Below are positions 7,811 to 16,329 of a DNA stretch of 63,827 nt, one piece after another (positions within the stretch are counted from its first letter, which is position 1; the number at the start of each line of letters is the position of its first letter). The translations under genes were made by a program, and so were the position numbers. This stretch comes from GCA-2686265 sp036010965 (GTDB lineage: Bacteria > Planctomycetota > UBA1135 > GCA-002686595). Below the pieces are notes generated by a model. It was not told the origin of the DNA and searched no databases. It worked only from the letters and a program-made list of their open reading frames with translations. The stretch covers positions 1 through 63,827 of the forward strand of contig DASCMO010000110.1 in assembly GCA_036010965.1 (NCBI GenBank), given 5' to 3'.

Positions 7811-9637
7811 ATGCCTTCGAGATTAGAACGAGCCACAGCGCCCTTCCGGCCGCTGGCGCAACTCTTGCAGCTGGGCAGCGTCTCCAAGTGGGTCGTCTTC
7901 GCCTCGCTGATCGGCGTGGCGGGGGGCCTGGTGGGCGCCGCCTTCCACTGGCTCCTCGACCAGGCTTCCCACTGGGGCCTGCGGGCGCCGGCGGGGCTGG
8001 CCGCGATGAGCGAGGGCATGGCGACGCTCGACCGCCGGGCGTGGCTCCTGGTCGCCATCCCCACCCTCGGCGGACTGTTGACGGGCGTGCTGATCGCCCG
8101 CTTCTCCCCCGAGTCGGGCGGACACGGAACGGACTCGGTGATCGAGGCCTACCACCGCCTGCGCGGCGTCATGCGCGCGCGCGTGATATTCCTCAAGGCC
8201 CTCACGAGCGCCATCACGATCGGCAGCGGCGGTTCGGCGGGGCAGGAAGGCCCCATCGCCCAGGTCGGCAGCGGCCTGGGGAGCTCGATGGCCGGGGCTC
8301 TGGGCCTGAGCGACCGCGACCGACGTCTGTTCCTGTTGTGCGGCTCGAGCGCGGGAATCGGAGCGGTGTTCTGCTCGCCCCTGGGCGGTGCGCTGTTCAT
8401 GCCCGAAGTGCTCTACCGCAAGAGCGAGTTCGAGGGCGACGCGATGGTGCCCTGCATCATCTCGTCGATCATGGCCTACGCGACCTTCACGACGGTCACC
8501 GGTCGTCAGCGCGCGATCGAGCTGCCCGACGAGGTGCTCAAGCAGCTGACCTTTGACGACCCGCGGCAGCTGGCGCTCTACCTGGTCCTGGCGGTCCTGT
8601 GCACCGTGGTGGGCCTGGCCTACACACGCATCTTCTACGGCGTGCACGGCTTCTTCTCTCGCACGCGCTCGATCCCGCTCGCCCTGCGCCCCGCCATCGG
8701 TGGGCTGCTGCTGGGCCTGACGGCCCTGGCGATCTCGCCTCTCGCAGGAGATCGCGGCGTGCTCTTCGGTGGCTACGGCTTGATGCTCGATTCGATCCAG
8801 GGCTCGATCCCGTTGATGACGCTCTGCGTCCTGGTCGGGGCCAAGATCATCGCCACCAGCTTCACGGTCGGCTCGGGAGGTTCGGGGGGCGTGTTCGCGC
8901 CATCCCTGGCGATCGGCGCCATGCTGGGCGCCTTCGTGGGACAGGGCGCGGAAGAACTATTTCCCTCCCTGGGCGTTCACACGGCCGCCTTCGCCCTGGT
9001 CGGCATGGGCGGCTTCTTCGCCGGTGTGGCCAAGGTCCCGGTGGCGGCCGTGGTGATGGTGTGCGAGATGACCGGCGGCTACGAGTTGCTGGCGCCCTTG
9101 ATGTTCGTCTCCGTGCTGCACCTGCTGCTGAGCCAGAAGTGGTCGCTGTACGAGGCTCAGGTTGCCGGCGTCGTCGACTCCCCCGCGCACACCGGCGACT
9201 TCGTGGTGGACGTGCTCGAGCGAATCAGTGTGCGCGAGGTGTTCGCCGAGACCCGCGCCCCCCAGCTGATCCACCAGGACGCGACCCTGCGCCAGGTGCT
9301 GCACACCGTGTCCGACGCCAAGGAGTCCTACTTCCCGGTTGTGGACGACGACGGGTTGCTGGTCGGGATCTTCTCCCTGACCGACTTGCGGCGCATCTAT
9401 CTCGAGGACGTGGCCCAGGACGTGGTCATCGTGCGCGACTTCATGATCGAGCGCGTGGTCACGGCCCGCATGGACGATTCGCTCGACGAGGTCGTGCGCA
9501 ACATGACTACCCACAACATCAACGCCATCCCGATCGTCGAGGGTGACGACGGCAAGCGCGTGATGGCCTTGATGGAGCGCAACGATCTCTCCCGCGCCTA
9601 CTCCCGCCGCTTGCAGGAGTTGCGTTCGAGGGAGTAA
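7811..9637 (+). CDS. ClC family chloride channel/antiporter with C-terminal CBS pair
   Basis: 608 residues. The ClC membrane domain spans about 25-445 and carries the selectivity motifs: GSGGSAGQEGP with the gating glutamate Glu146 (GQEGP, variant of GREGP) and GVFAP (360-364). Two CBS domains follow (about 475-535 and 540-600), which usually bind adenosine nucleotides and regulate gating. Located in the inner membrane, moving chloride (possibly fluoride or other anions), either as channel or H+ antiporter. The retained gating Glu allows antiport. The GC-rich gap before it holds a TAGGCT -10-like box, so it can be its own transcription unit. Confidence 0.93.
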   Translation: MPSRLERATAPFRPLAQLLQLGSVSKWVVFASLIGVAGGLVGAAFHWLLDQASHWGLRAPAGLAAMSEGMATLDRRAWLLVAIPTLGGLLTGVLIARFSPESGGHGTDSVIEAYHRLRGVMRARVIFLKALTSAITIGSGGSAGQEGPIAQVGSGLGSSMAGALGLSDRDRRLFLLCGSSAGIGAVFCSPLGGALFMPEVLYRKSEFEGDAMVPCIISSIMAYATFTTVTGRQRAIELPDEVLKQLTFDDPRQLALYLVLAVLCTVVGLAYTRIFYGVHGFFSRTRSIPLALRPAIGGLLLGLTALAISPLAGDRGVLFGGYGLMLDSIQGSIPLMTLCVLVGAKIIATSFTVGSGGSGGVFAPSLAIGAMLGAFVGQGAEELFPSLGVHTAAFALVGMGGFFAGVAKVPVAAVVMVCEMTGGYELLAPLMFVSVLHLLLSQKWSLYEAQVAGVVDSPAHTGDFVVDVLERISVREVFAETRAPQLIHQDATLRQVLHTVSDAKESYFPVVDDDGLLVGIFSLTDLRRIYLEDVAQDVVIVRDFMIERVVTARMDDSLDEVVRNMTTHNINAIPIVEGDDGKRVMALMERNDLSRAYSRRLQELRSRE

Positions 9638-9759
9638 ACGAACGCTTGCACGCAACTCGGCGTTGGGACCGATCTTCCCAGGGCTCCACTCTCTCGCGAC
9701 GCCCCTGCACGACCCTGATACGATCCGCCCCCGGGCCGCCGGCGCGGCCAGAGACGCCC

Positions 9760-10599
9760 ATGTCCATCTACGCAGAGCCGCGGATAGTGACGAAGCTGGC
9801 GGATTGCCTCTTCTACCACTCGATGGACATCCCCGGCTACGGGAGCGTGGACGGCGCCTGGGACCTGCGGGGGACGGTCGACGAGTACCTCGGAGGCATC
9901 GACCTCGAAGGCAAGGAGGTCCTGGAGATCGGCAAGGCGAGCGGATTTTTGACCTTCCACATGGAACAGCGCGGAGCGACGGTGATCGCTCACGATCTCT
10001 CGAGCCAGGACGACTGGGACGCGGTCCCCTACGCGCGCCGGAAGGAGCCGACGACGACCGCCGACGGCGAACCCGATCCGTGCCGGGACTGGCAAGAGTG
10101 GTTGAAGTTTCGCCAGTGGGGCATCCGCGTGATCAACAACGGCTTCTGGCTGGCGCACCGCGCACACGCGTCGCGCGCCAAGGTCGTGACGAGCAGCGTC
10201 TACGAGTTGCCCAGGGCGATCGGACCGGTTGACGTCTCGACCTTTGGCGCGGTGCTGCTCCACGTCCGCGACCCCTTCCTGGCCCTGCAACGCGCGCTCT
10301 GCCACACCCGCGAACGCGTCGTCGTCACGGACCTGGAACCAGAATCCGGTCCGGGGGAGACGGCCCACGCGCAGTTCATTCCCGACGCGTCGATCTGCGA
10401 GCCCTTCGACACCTGGTGGCGCCTGTCCCCCGAGCTGGTGCAGCGCATGCTGGCGGTGCTCGGCTTCGAGGACTCGCGCGTGAGCCATGCCGAACACCGC
10501 CATCAGGGGCGCAGCGTGCCAATGTTCACGGTCGTCGCGCGCCGGACCGTGGACATGCAGAGCTCCACGCACCGGGTCGACTGGCCCGCACCTGATTGA
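9760..10599 (+). CDS. Class I SAM-dependent methyltransferase
   Basis: 279 residues. The SAM-binding motif I, VLEIGKASGFLTF (about 54-66), lies after an N-terminal alpha-helical lead. Motif IV-like FGAVLLHVRDP (about 163-173) and the later VVVTDLEPES strand follow a Rossmann order. The arrangement resembles small-molecule methyltransferases of the tRNA-mo5U34/CmoB-like fold (an IPGYGSVDGAWDLRG lead before the fold), but the substrate cannot be read from the sequence. ATG 9760 is chosen because the longer frame upstream runs into the ClC 3' end and has no coding character. A strong 9-bp hairpin begins 2 bp after the stop. Confidence 0.8.
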   Translation: MSIYAEPRIVTKLADCLFYHSMDIPGYGSVDGAWDLRGTVDEYLGGIDLEGKEVLEIGKASGFLTFHMEQRGATVIAHDLSSQDDWDAVPYARRKEPTTTADGEPDPCRDWQEWLKFRQWGIRVINNGFWLAHRAHASRAKVVTSSVYELPRAIGPVDVSTFGAVLLHVRDPFLALQRALCHTRERVVVTDLEPESGPGETAHAQFIPDASICEPFDTWWRLSPELVQRMLAVLGFEDSRVSHAEHRHQGRSVPMFTVVARRTVDMQSSTHRVDWPAPD

Positions 10600-10601
10600 G
10601 C

Positions 10602-10625
10602 CGCCGGGGCGCCGCGGCCCCGGCG
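10602..10625. promoter_or_regulatory. Perfect 9-bp inverted repeat abutting a -10 box
   Basis: CGCCGGGGC (10602-10610) and GCCCCGGCG (10617-10625) flank a 6-nt loop, directly after the methyltransferase stop and directly before TATGAT. It occupies the place of the -35 element of the downstream promoter. It may terminate the upstream gene, act as an operator, or both. Confidence 0.45.
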
Positions 10626-10631
10626 TATGAT
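10626..10631 (+). promoter_or_regulatory. TATGAT -10 box 6 nt before the kinase start
   Basis: TATGAT ends exactly 6 nt before ATG 10638, predicting a leaderless transcript. No consensus -35 at the proper distance; a hairpin is there instead. Confidence 0.5.
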
Positions 10632-10637
10632 CCGGCG

Positions 10638-11675
10638 ATGAACCCTGCAACTTCCCCCCGCGCCCGCTTCAGCGCCACCGACGCCGAGCGCCTGGCCGAG
10701 ACTGTGTTCGGATGCACGGCGGCAGCGATGGAAATCGAGAGTTACGACGACCGCAACTTCGCGCTGACTGACGTCGAGGGCGCGCGCTTCGTGCTCAAAG
10801 TCACCCGCCCTTCCGAAGATCGGTCGGTCATCGAGGCCCAGAATTCCTGCCTCGAGCACCTCGCCGCCGCGGGAATCGCGGCGCCGCGCCCCGTCGCCGC
10901 CACCGACGGCCGCACCCTGGTCGAGGTGGCCGGCCCCGACGGGGATGCGGGGCTCGCGCGCCTGTTGACCTGGATCCCCGGCGAGCGGATGGCCGATCTC
11001 CCCCATCCTCCCGCGCTGCTCGAGGACCTGGGGCGCTTCCTGGGCGAGATGGACAGCGCCTTGAGCGAGTTTGACCACCCCGCCTTGAAGCGCAACTTCG
11101 CCTGGGATCTCGGGAACACACCGCGCGTCCGCGCGGACCTCGACGCCCTCCCCGACTCCCGCCGGCGCGAGCGCGTTTCGGCCTGGCTCGACCGCATCGA
11201 GAGCGAGGCCCTGCCCGTCTTCGCCGGCCTGCGGCGCGGCGTGGTCCACAACGATCCCAACGGCCACAACGTGCTCGTGGCCGACCCAACCAGCCTCTGC
11301 GTGACGGGCATCATCGACTTCGGAGATCTCCTGCACACCGCCGTCGTGAGCGATCTCGCCATCGCCATGGCCTACACCCTGGAGAGTACCGACGATGTCT
11401 TCGCCCCCGCCCGCAGCCTCTTGCACGGCTACCTGCCGCGCTTTTCATTGCAGGAACGGGAGGTCGCCCTGCTGCCCCTGCTGGCCGTGGCGCGCTTGTG
11501 CATGAGCGTCGTATCCTCAGCGCGCGCGACACAACTCGACCCGACCAACGAGTACATCCGCATCAGCGAGCCCCAGGCCTGGGGTGCGCTCGACCGCCTG
11601 GAGTCCGACGAAGCCGATCGCGCGGCCGATGACTTTCTGGATGCGAGGGCGGCGCTCGAAGGAGAACATCGATGA
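10638..11675 (+). CDS. APH-family small-molecule kinase (hydroxylysine kinase-like)
   Basis: 345 residues with a choline kinase/aminoglycoside phosphotransferase fold. The N-lobe Lys is in FVLKVTRP (Lys54). The catalytic loop is HNDPNGHN (His204, Asp206, Asn211) and the metal-binding DFGD is at 227-230. The gene overlaps the following class-III aminotransferase by 4 bp (ATGA). In eukaryotes and many bacteria, kinases of this type (hydroxylysine kinase) pair with PLP-dependent phospho-lyases of the AGXT2L type, sometimes fused in one protein. I infer that it phosphorylates an amino alcohol or hydroxy amino acid that the next enzyme then breaks down. A Ser/homoserine kinase-like role is the alternative. 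Confidence 0.85.
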   Translation: MNPATSPRARFSATDAERLAETVFGCTAAAMEIESYDDRNFALTDVEGARFVLKVTRPSEDRSVIEAQNSCLEHLAAAGIAAPRPVAATDGRTLVEVAGPDGDAGLARLLTWIPGERMADLPHPPALLEDLGRFLGEMDSALSEFDHPALKRNFAWDLGNTPRVRADLDALPDSRRRERVSAWLDRIESEALPVFAGLRRGVVHNDPNGHNVLVADPTSLCVTGIIDFGDLLHTAVVSDLAIAMAYTLESTDDVFAPARSLLHGYLPRFSLQEREVALLPLLAVARLCMSVVSSARATQLDPTNEYIRISEPQAWGALDRLESDEADRAADDFLDARAALEGEHR

Positions 11676-12955
11676 GCGCCGCAGACCTGGCGGCCCTGCG
11701 CGCACGCCACCTGGCTCCATCCCTCAGCCTCTCCTACGCCGAGCCGCTCGAGCTCGTGCGCGGCGAGGGCGCCTGGCTCTTCGACGCGCACGGCGACGCC
11801 TACCTGGACTGCGTGAACAACGTCTGCCATGTCGGCCACTGCCACCCGACGGTGGTCGCCGCCGCCGCCGGTCAAATGGGGCTCCTGAACACCAACACGC
11901 GCTACCTGCACGAGCACGCCGTACGCCTCGCCGCACGCCTCGCCGCGCTCTTCCCCGATCCCCTGAGCGTGTGCTTCTTCGTCTGCTCGGGGAGCGAGGC
12001 CAATGAGCTGGCCCTGCGCCTGGCGCGCACGGCGACGGGCCGCCGCGACGTGGCGGTCTTGGACGGCGCATACCACGGCAACACGAGCGCCCTGATCGAA
12101 CTCAGCCCCTACAAGTTCCTCGGCCCCGGCGGGGAGGGTCGCGCGGACCACGTGCACGTCATCCCGACCCCCGACCCGTTCCGATCACGCGCCAAGGGCG
12201 ACGCGGGCTCGAGCCCCTGCGACCCCGAACACGTCACCGCCGCCGCGCGCGAGGCCGCGCCCAACGGAGGCCTGGCGGCCTTATTCTGTGAGTCCCTGCT
12301 GGGCTGCGCGGGCCAGATCGTGCTCCCGCCCGGCTACATGCGCGCCGCCTTCGACCGTGCGCGCGCCGCCGGCGCGCTGTGCGTGGCCGACGAGGTGCAG
12401 GTCGGTTTCGGACGCGTCGGCAGCCATTTCTGGGGCTTCGAGACCCAGGGAGCGGTGCCCGACATCGTCACCCTGGGCAAGCCCATGGGAAACGGCCATC
12501 CCCTGGCGGCCGTGATCACGACGCCGAAGATCGCCGCGGCCTTTGCCAACGGCATGGAGTACTTCAACACCTTCGGCGGCAACCCTGTCTCGTGCGCCGT
12601 TGGACTGGCCGTCCTGGACGTGATCGAGAGCGAGGGCCTGCAGGACAGGGCTCGGGAGGTGGGCGAGTTTCTGCTTGGGCGCCTGAACGCGATCGCCGCT
12701 TCTCACCCCCTGATCGGGGAGGTCCGCGGCCTCGGGCTCTTCATCGGAATCGAGCTCGTGCGCGACCGCGCGACCCTCGAGCCCGCGGACCGCGAGGCCG
12801 CGAGGGTGGTCGAGGCCATGAAGCGCCGCGGCGTCCTCCTCAGCACCGACGGGCCTCTCCACAACGTGATCAAGATCAAGCCGCCCCTCGCGTTCGGCTT
12901 GCCCGAAGCCGAGCGCCTGACCGACGAGCTGGAGGCCGTGCTCGCGGGATCCTGA
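11672..12955 (+). CDS. Class-III PLP aminotransferase, phospho-lyase-like
   Basis: 427 residues, PLP fold type I. The Schiff-base lysine is Lys270 in TLGKPMGNGHP, and the PLP pyridine-binding Asp is Asp240 in ADEVQVGFGR. LLNTNTRYLHE (about 71-81) and GKPMGNGHP match the AGXT2L group (ethanolamine-phosphate and phosphohydroxylysine phospho-lyases) rather than ordinary ornithine-type transaminases. The 4-bp overlap with the upstream kinase indicates translational coupling. The likely joint pathway is kinase phosphorylation of ethanolamine, hydroxylysine or a related compound, then PLP-dependent elimination of phosphate to an aldehyde. Ordinary transaminase activity cannot be excluded. Confidence 0.87.
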   Translation: MSAADLAALRARHLAPSLSLSYAEPLELVRGEGAWLFDAHGDAYLDCVNNVCHVGHCHPTVVAAAAGQMGLLNTNTRYLHEHAVRLAARLAALFPDPLSVCFFVCSGSEANELALRLARTATGRRDVAVLDGAYHGNTSALIELSPYKFLGPGGEGRADHVHVIPTPDPFRSRAKGDAGSSPCDPEHVTAAAREAAPNGGLAALFCESLLGCAGQIVLPPGYMRAAFDRARAAGALCVADEVQVGFGRVGSHFWGFETQGAVPDIVTLGKPMGNGHPLAAVITTPKIAAAFANGMEYFNTFGGNPVSCAVGLAVLDVIESEGLQDRAREVGEFLLGRLNAIAASHPLIGEVRGLGLFIGIELVRDRATLEPADREAARVVEAMKRRGVLLSTDGPLHNVIKIKPPLAFGLPEAERLTDELEAVLAGS

Positions 12956-13099
12956 GATACCCGCGTGCACGGGGCAGGGCGACCCACTCCGCGCGGCATT
13001 CCCCTCAGCGGGACAGCGCACAAGAAACTCGTCTGTGAGGGGCTGAAATACCTTTGTTCGATTCGCGTGGCTGGAGGAGAAAAAGGCCCCCCCGAGGCC

Positions 13100-13105
13100 T
13101 ACCGT
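13100..13105 (+). promoter_or_regulatory. TACCGT -10-like hexamer
   Basis: TACCGT ends 10 nt before ATG 13116. No -35 consensus is recognised. It fits the recurrent TAnnnT pattern. Confidence 0.35.
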
Positions 13106-13115
13106 TCCTCCGCGC

Positions 13116-13760
13116 ATGACCCTCATCCACTCCTGCCCGATCACGGAGAGCCGACACGCGATGGTGGAGTCCCAGCTCCGCTCGCGCGGCATCAGCGACC
13201 CCGGCGTACTGGCGGCCATGGGCAGCGTCGAGCGCGAGCTGTTTGTCCCGTCGGCACTGCGCAAGCACGCTTACGATGACGAACCCCTTCCGATCGGGTT
13301 CGGCCAGACCATCTCCCAACCGTACGTGGTGGCGCTGATGATCGAGGCCCTCGCGCTCACGCGCGAGGACCGCGTGCTGGAGATCGGGAGTGGTTCCGGC
13401 TACGCGGCCGCGGTGATGAGCATGGTCGCCGCCGAGGTCTGCACGATGGAGCGCCACGGTATTCTCGCGCAACGGGCGCGAGCCACCCTGAACCGGCTGC
13501 GCCACACCAACGTGTACATCCGCCGCGGCGATGGCACGCGCGGTTGGCCGGGCGAAGGGCTGTTCGACGCCATCAGCGTCGCCGCCGCCACCCCTTCGGT
13601 TCCCGCAGCCTTGCTCGAGCACCTGGCTCCAGGCGGCCGCATGGTGATCCCCCTCGGCGATCCCCACAAAAACCAGAAGCTCGTGCGCGTGACCCGTGAC
13701 GGTCCGGACTTCAGCGAAGAGGAGCTCACCGACGTGCGCTTCGTTCCGCTAGTGGGCTAG
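13116..13760 (+). CDS. pcm: Protein-L-isoaspartate O-methyltransferase
   Basis: 214 residues, a normal length for the family. The diagnostic PCMT motif GQTISQPY (63-70) and SAM motif I LEIGSGSGYAAA (88-99) are present, with the post-motif LAPGGRMVIPLG near 172. It methylates isoaspartyl residues in damaged proteins to start their repair in the cytosol. It stands alone, 160 bp after the aminotransferase gene. The short N-terminus before MVESQLRSRGI is typical. Confidence 0.95.
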   Translation: MTLIHSCPITESRHAMVESQLRSRGISDPGVLAAMGSVERELFVPSALRKHAYDDEPLPIGFGQTISQPYVVALMIEALALTREDRVLEIGSGSGYAAAVMSMVAAEVCTMERHGILAQRARATLNRLRHTNVYIRRGDGTRGWPGEGLFDAISVAAATPSVPAALLEHLAPGGRMVIPLGDPHKNQKLVRVTRDGPDFSEEELTDVRFVPLVG

Positions 13761-13816
13761 CCGTCCGTTGAAAGCACTCCGTCGCGAGAAGGAGAGACGG
13801 CGGAGGCGGCCATTTA

Positions 13817-13844
13817 AGCCGTGAGCACGGCTCGACGAGCCGTG
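13817..13844. promoter_or_regulatory. Competing hairpins upstream of FG-GAP gene
   Basis: AGCCGTG (13817-13823), CACGGCTC (13826-13833) and GAGCCGTG (13837-13844) are mutually complementary. They can form either a tight left hairpin or a perfect 8-bp right stem with a 3-nt loop. There is no T tract. It may end the pcm transcript or act as a structured regulatory element. Confidence 0.4.
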
Positions 13845-13926
13845 ACGACGCCCTGGCGCATCGTGCGAGGTCGAGCAGGTGTTTCTTCCCCCGACCGCCG
13901 GCAGCCCACGAGGATCCACGGGAGGG

Positions 13927-13932
13927 TAGGAT
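13927..13932 (+). promoter_or_regulatory. TAGGAT -10-like box of FG-GAP gene
   Basis: TAGGAT lies 32 nt before ATG 13965, followed by an AAGAGGA ribosome binding site 6 nt from the start. This is a leadered contrast to the near-leaderless genes elsewhere in the window. Confidence 0.4.
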
Positions 13933-13964
13933 GGGTCGAAACCCCTGTTCTAAGAGGACCCTCC

Positions 13965-15686
13965 ATGACCCGCTCCCCGCTCCAGTTCCTGTCCGCGATC
14001 GCCCTCCTCCCGCTCTCCGCCGCCGCCCAGTTTCCCGCCTACACGGTGAGTGGAGACGATGCGGGTGACTTCCTCGGCTTTGGCGTGGGCGCCGCGGGTG
14101 ATGTCAACGGCGATGGCTACGGTGACTTTGTCATCGGGGCTCCCAGGGACGACAACACCGGCAACAGCGCGGGCAGCGTGCGCATCCACTCGGGCGCCGA
14201 CGGATCCCTGCTCTACATGGTGGACGGCGGCGGAACGGACCAGCTGGGAACGGCGGTCAGCGGCGCGGGAGACGTGAACAACGACGGCTTCGACGACGTC
14301 ATCGCCGGCGGACCCTGGCACCTTGGCACGGGCCCCATCCAGGGCACGATCTCGGTCATCTCCGGGGCAGACGGCACGATCCTCTACCAGATCGAAGGCT
14401 CCAACACCTTCTCGTTCTTCGGCGGTGCGGTCGCCGGCGCGGGTGACCTCGACAACGACGGCTTTGACGAGTTCATCGTGGGCGCCTCCAACGATGACGG
14501 GAACGGATCCGACTCGGGCCTCGTCTACGTCTACGGCGGGATCGACGGAGCGCTGATGTACATACACAGCGGAGACGGGATCGGGGACCAGATGGGCACG
14601 TGTGTCGCCGGACTCGGCGACGTCGACAACGACGGCATCCCCGACTACATGGGCGGCGCGCCCCTCGACGACAACAACGGCAACAACTCCGGCAGCGTGC
14701 AGGTCTGGTCCGGCCTGGACGGTTCGGTGCTCTACGCCTTCAATGGAGGCGGCGCGGACCACCAGTTAGGCAAGAGCGTCAGCGCCCTCGGCGACCTGAA
14801 CGCGGACGGCCACGCGGACTTCCTGGTCGGCGAGTGGCACGACGCCCTGATCGGACACCACGCGGGGAGCGTGACCGTTTTCTCTGGAATCGACGGCTCC
14901 GTACTCCGCCAGCACTTCGGCCAGAACGCTAACCACGAGTTCGGGCAGGCGGTGACAGGCATCGGCGACTATGACGGCGACTCCGTCCCTGATTACGCCG
15001 TGGGCGCGCCGGGAGCGGGCGCCAACGGAGAGGTCACCTTGTTCTCGGGGATCGACGGCTCGATCATCGGCAGCGTCGGCGGCAACGCCGCGAGCACGGA
15101 GTTCGGCGCCGCCCTGGCGGGCGGCATGGACGTCAACAATGACGGTCTGGGAGAGTTCATCGTCAGCGCACACCTGACGCAGAACGCCACGGGCGAGGCC
15201 ACGGTCTTCTCGAGCATCAGCCTCCTGGGCACGGCCTATTGCTTCGGGGACGGGAGCGCCTCGCCCTGCCCCTGCGGCAACAACGGCCCTCAGGGCGTCG
15301 GCTGCGGAAACTCCACCGGCGGGGGCGCAGGCCTCGTGGCCAGCGGCTCGACATCGGTCTCGGCCGACAACATCGGATTTGACGCCACGGGCCTCCTTCC
15401 CGGCCAGCCTGCGCTCCTGTTCTCCGGCATGAACGCGGTCAACAACGGCCAGGGCGTGGCCTTCGGCGACGGCTTGCGCTGCGCGGGAGGCACGGTCAAG
15501 CGCCTCGGCGTGCGCGTCCCCGACGCCAGCGGCGGCGCGAGCTGGGGACCGGACCTGGCGCCCCTGGGCGAGTGGGGCCCCGGCGATGTGCGGCGCTTCC
15601 AGTGCTGGTACCGCGACCCGAGCGCCAGCCCCTGCGGTGCGAACTTCAACCTCAGCAACGGCTACGAGGTGATCTTCACGCCCTGA
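13965..15686 (+). CDS. Secreted FG-GAP repeat protein with shared C-terminal module
   Basis: 573 residues. The signal peptide is about 1-21 (MTRSPLQ..., ending SAAA-Q). Seven FG-GAP/integrin-alpha-like blades follow at a period of about 55-60 residues. Each has a calcium-loop motif such as GDVNGDGYGDF, GDVNNDGFDDV, GDLDNDGFDEF or GDVDNDGIPDY, so this is a seven-bladed Ca-binding propeller. From about residue 420 (CFGDGS, then a CPCGNN run) the Cys/Gly-rich C-terminal module begins, with FGDGLRCAGG and a QCWYRDPSASPCG-FN-SNGYE ending. ATG 13965 was chosen for its AAGAGGA site and signal peptide; the 48-residue upstream extension is rejected. Probably an extracellular or surface adhesion protein. 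Confidence 0.9.
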   Translation: MTRSPLQFLSAIALLPLSAAAQFPAYTVSGDDAGDFLGFGVGAAGDVNGDGYGDFVIGAPRDDNTGNSAGSVRIHSGADGSLLYMVDGGGTDQLGTAVSGAGDVNNDGFDDVIAGGPWHLGTGPIQGTISVISGADGTILYQIEGSNTFSFFGGAVAGAGDLDNDGFDEFIVGASNDDGNGSDSGLVYVYGGIDGALMYIHSGDGIGDQMGTCVAGLGDVDNDGIPDYMGGAPLDDNNGNNSGSVQVWSGLDGSVLYAFNGGGADHQLGKSVSALGDLNADGHADFLVGEWHDALIGHHAGSVTVFSGIDGSVLRQHFGQNANHEFGQAVTGIGDYDGDSVPDYAVGAPGAGANGEVTLFSGIDGSIIGSVGGNAASTEFGAALAGGMDVNNDGLGEFIVSAHLTQNATGEATVFSSISLLGTAYCFGDGSASPCPCGNNGPQGVGCGNSTGGGAGLVASGSTSVSADNIGFDATGLLPGQPALLFSGMNAVNNGQGVAFGDGLRCAGGTVKRLGVRVPDASGGASWGPDLAPLGEWGPGDVRRFQCWYRDPSASPCGANFNLSNGYEVIFTP

Positions 15687-16311
15687 ACGGGACCGCATCG
15701 CATTCGGCGCCCGCTCGAACGAGCAGTTCTTGGTACCACGCGAGCGCCCGGTCCGTGCGCTCGGGATCGGAAGCGATCCCCCAGACCAGGCTCAGGGTGC
15801 GGGTCGTCGTTTCGTCCGTCTTGGTGCGCTGTGCATCCTTGACCGCGTTGGCGCAGGGGCCGTGGGCGTCGTGCAGACAGAGCAGGCCGTCGATCCGGAT
15901 CTCCTGTCCCGAGGCGTTGAAGACGTAGGCGCTCTCGGGCTTGGCGATGCCAACGCGCAACGGCTCGCGCGCGCGATCGAGGTCCACGACGCTGATGGGT
16001 AGCCCACTGTGAAGGCTGACAGCGTTGCAGGCGTCCACGGCGAGATTGATCGGCGAGAGGCCGCCCTCGCCCGCCGCCCGCACGAGGTACTCGGAAGCCG
16101 GCTTGCCACGTCCGGTGGGCTTGTAGCCGCCGTGGCGCAGGAGATCGCGCACTGCCTTACGGCAATCCTCACCGCGCTCGAGGGGTGCGGCGGCGTCGAG
16201 CTCCAGCAGTTCACGCAGCCACTCGGGCGCAGGACAGCCTGCGAGTGCCGCAGGTAGAACGGTGACGAAGGCACCGAGCTTCAGGAGGGGATGAGATTCG
16301 ACGTCGAGCAC
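15676..16311 (-). CDS. B3/B4 domain protein (PheT-like tRNA-binding domain)
   Basis: 211 residues from GTG 16311 (a TTG at 16317 would add two residues). YKPTGRGKPASEYLVRAA and GLSPINLAVDACNAVSLHSG are the hallmark of stand-alone B3/B4 domain proteins. These resemble the B3/4 editing domain of phenylalanyl-tRNA synthetase beta. Such proteins are thought to bind or edit mischarged tRNA, but few are characterised. The gene is convergent with the FG-GAP gene and overlaps its last 11 bp, leaving no room for a terminator between them. Cytosolic. Confidence 0.85.
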   Translation of the reverse strand: MLDVESHPLLKLGAFVTVLPAALAGCPAPEWLRELLELDAAAPLERGEDCRKAVRDLLRHGGYKPTGRGKPASEYLVRAAGEGGLSPINLAVDACNAVSLHSGLPISVVDLDRAREPLRVGIAKPESAYVFNASGQEIRIDGLLCLHDAHGPCANAVKDAQRTKTDETTTRTLSLVWGIASDPERTDRALAWYQELLVRAGAECDAVPFRA

Positions 16312-16329
16312 GGCCAACCTGGTCGCGGA

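Noticed and set aside
14060..15230. Tandem DNA repeat
   Set aside because: The periodicity reflects the seven FG-GAP blades of a coding sequence with divergent codons, not a DNA-level repeat.
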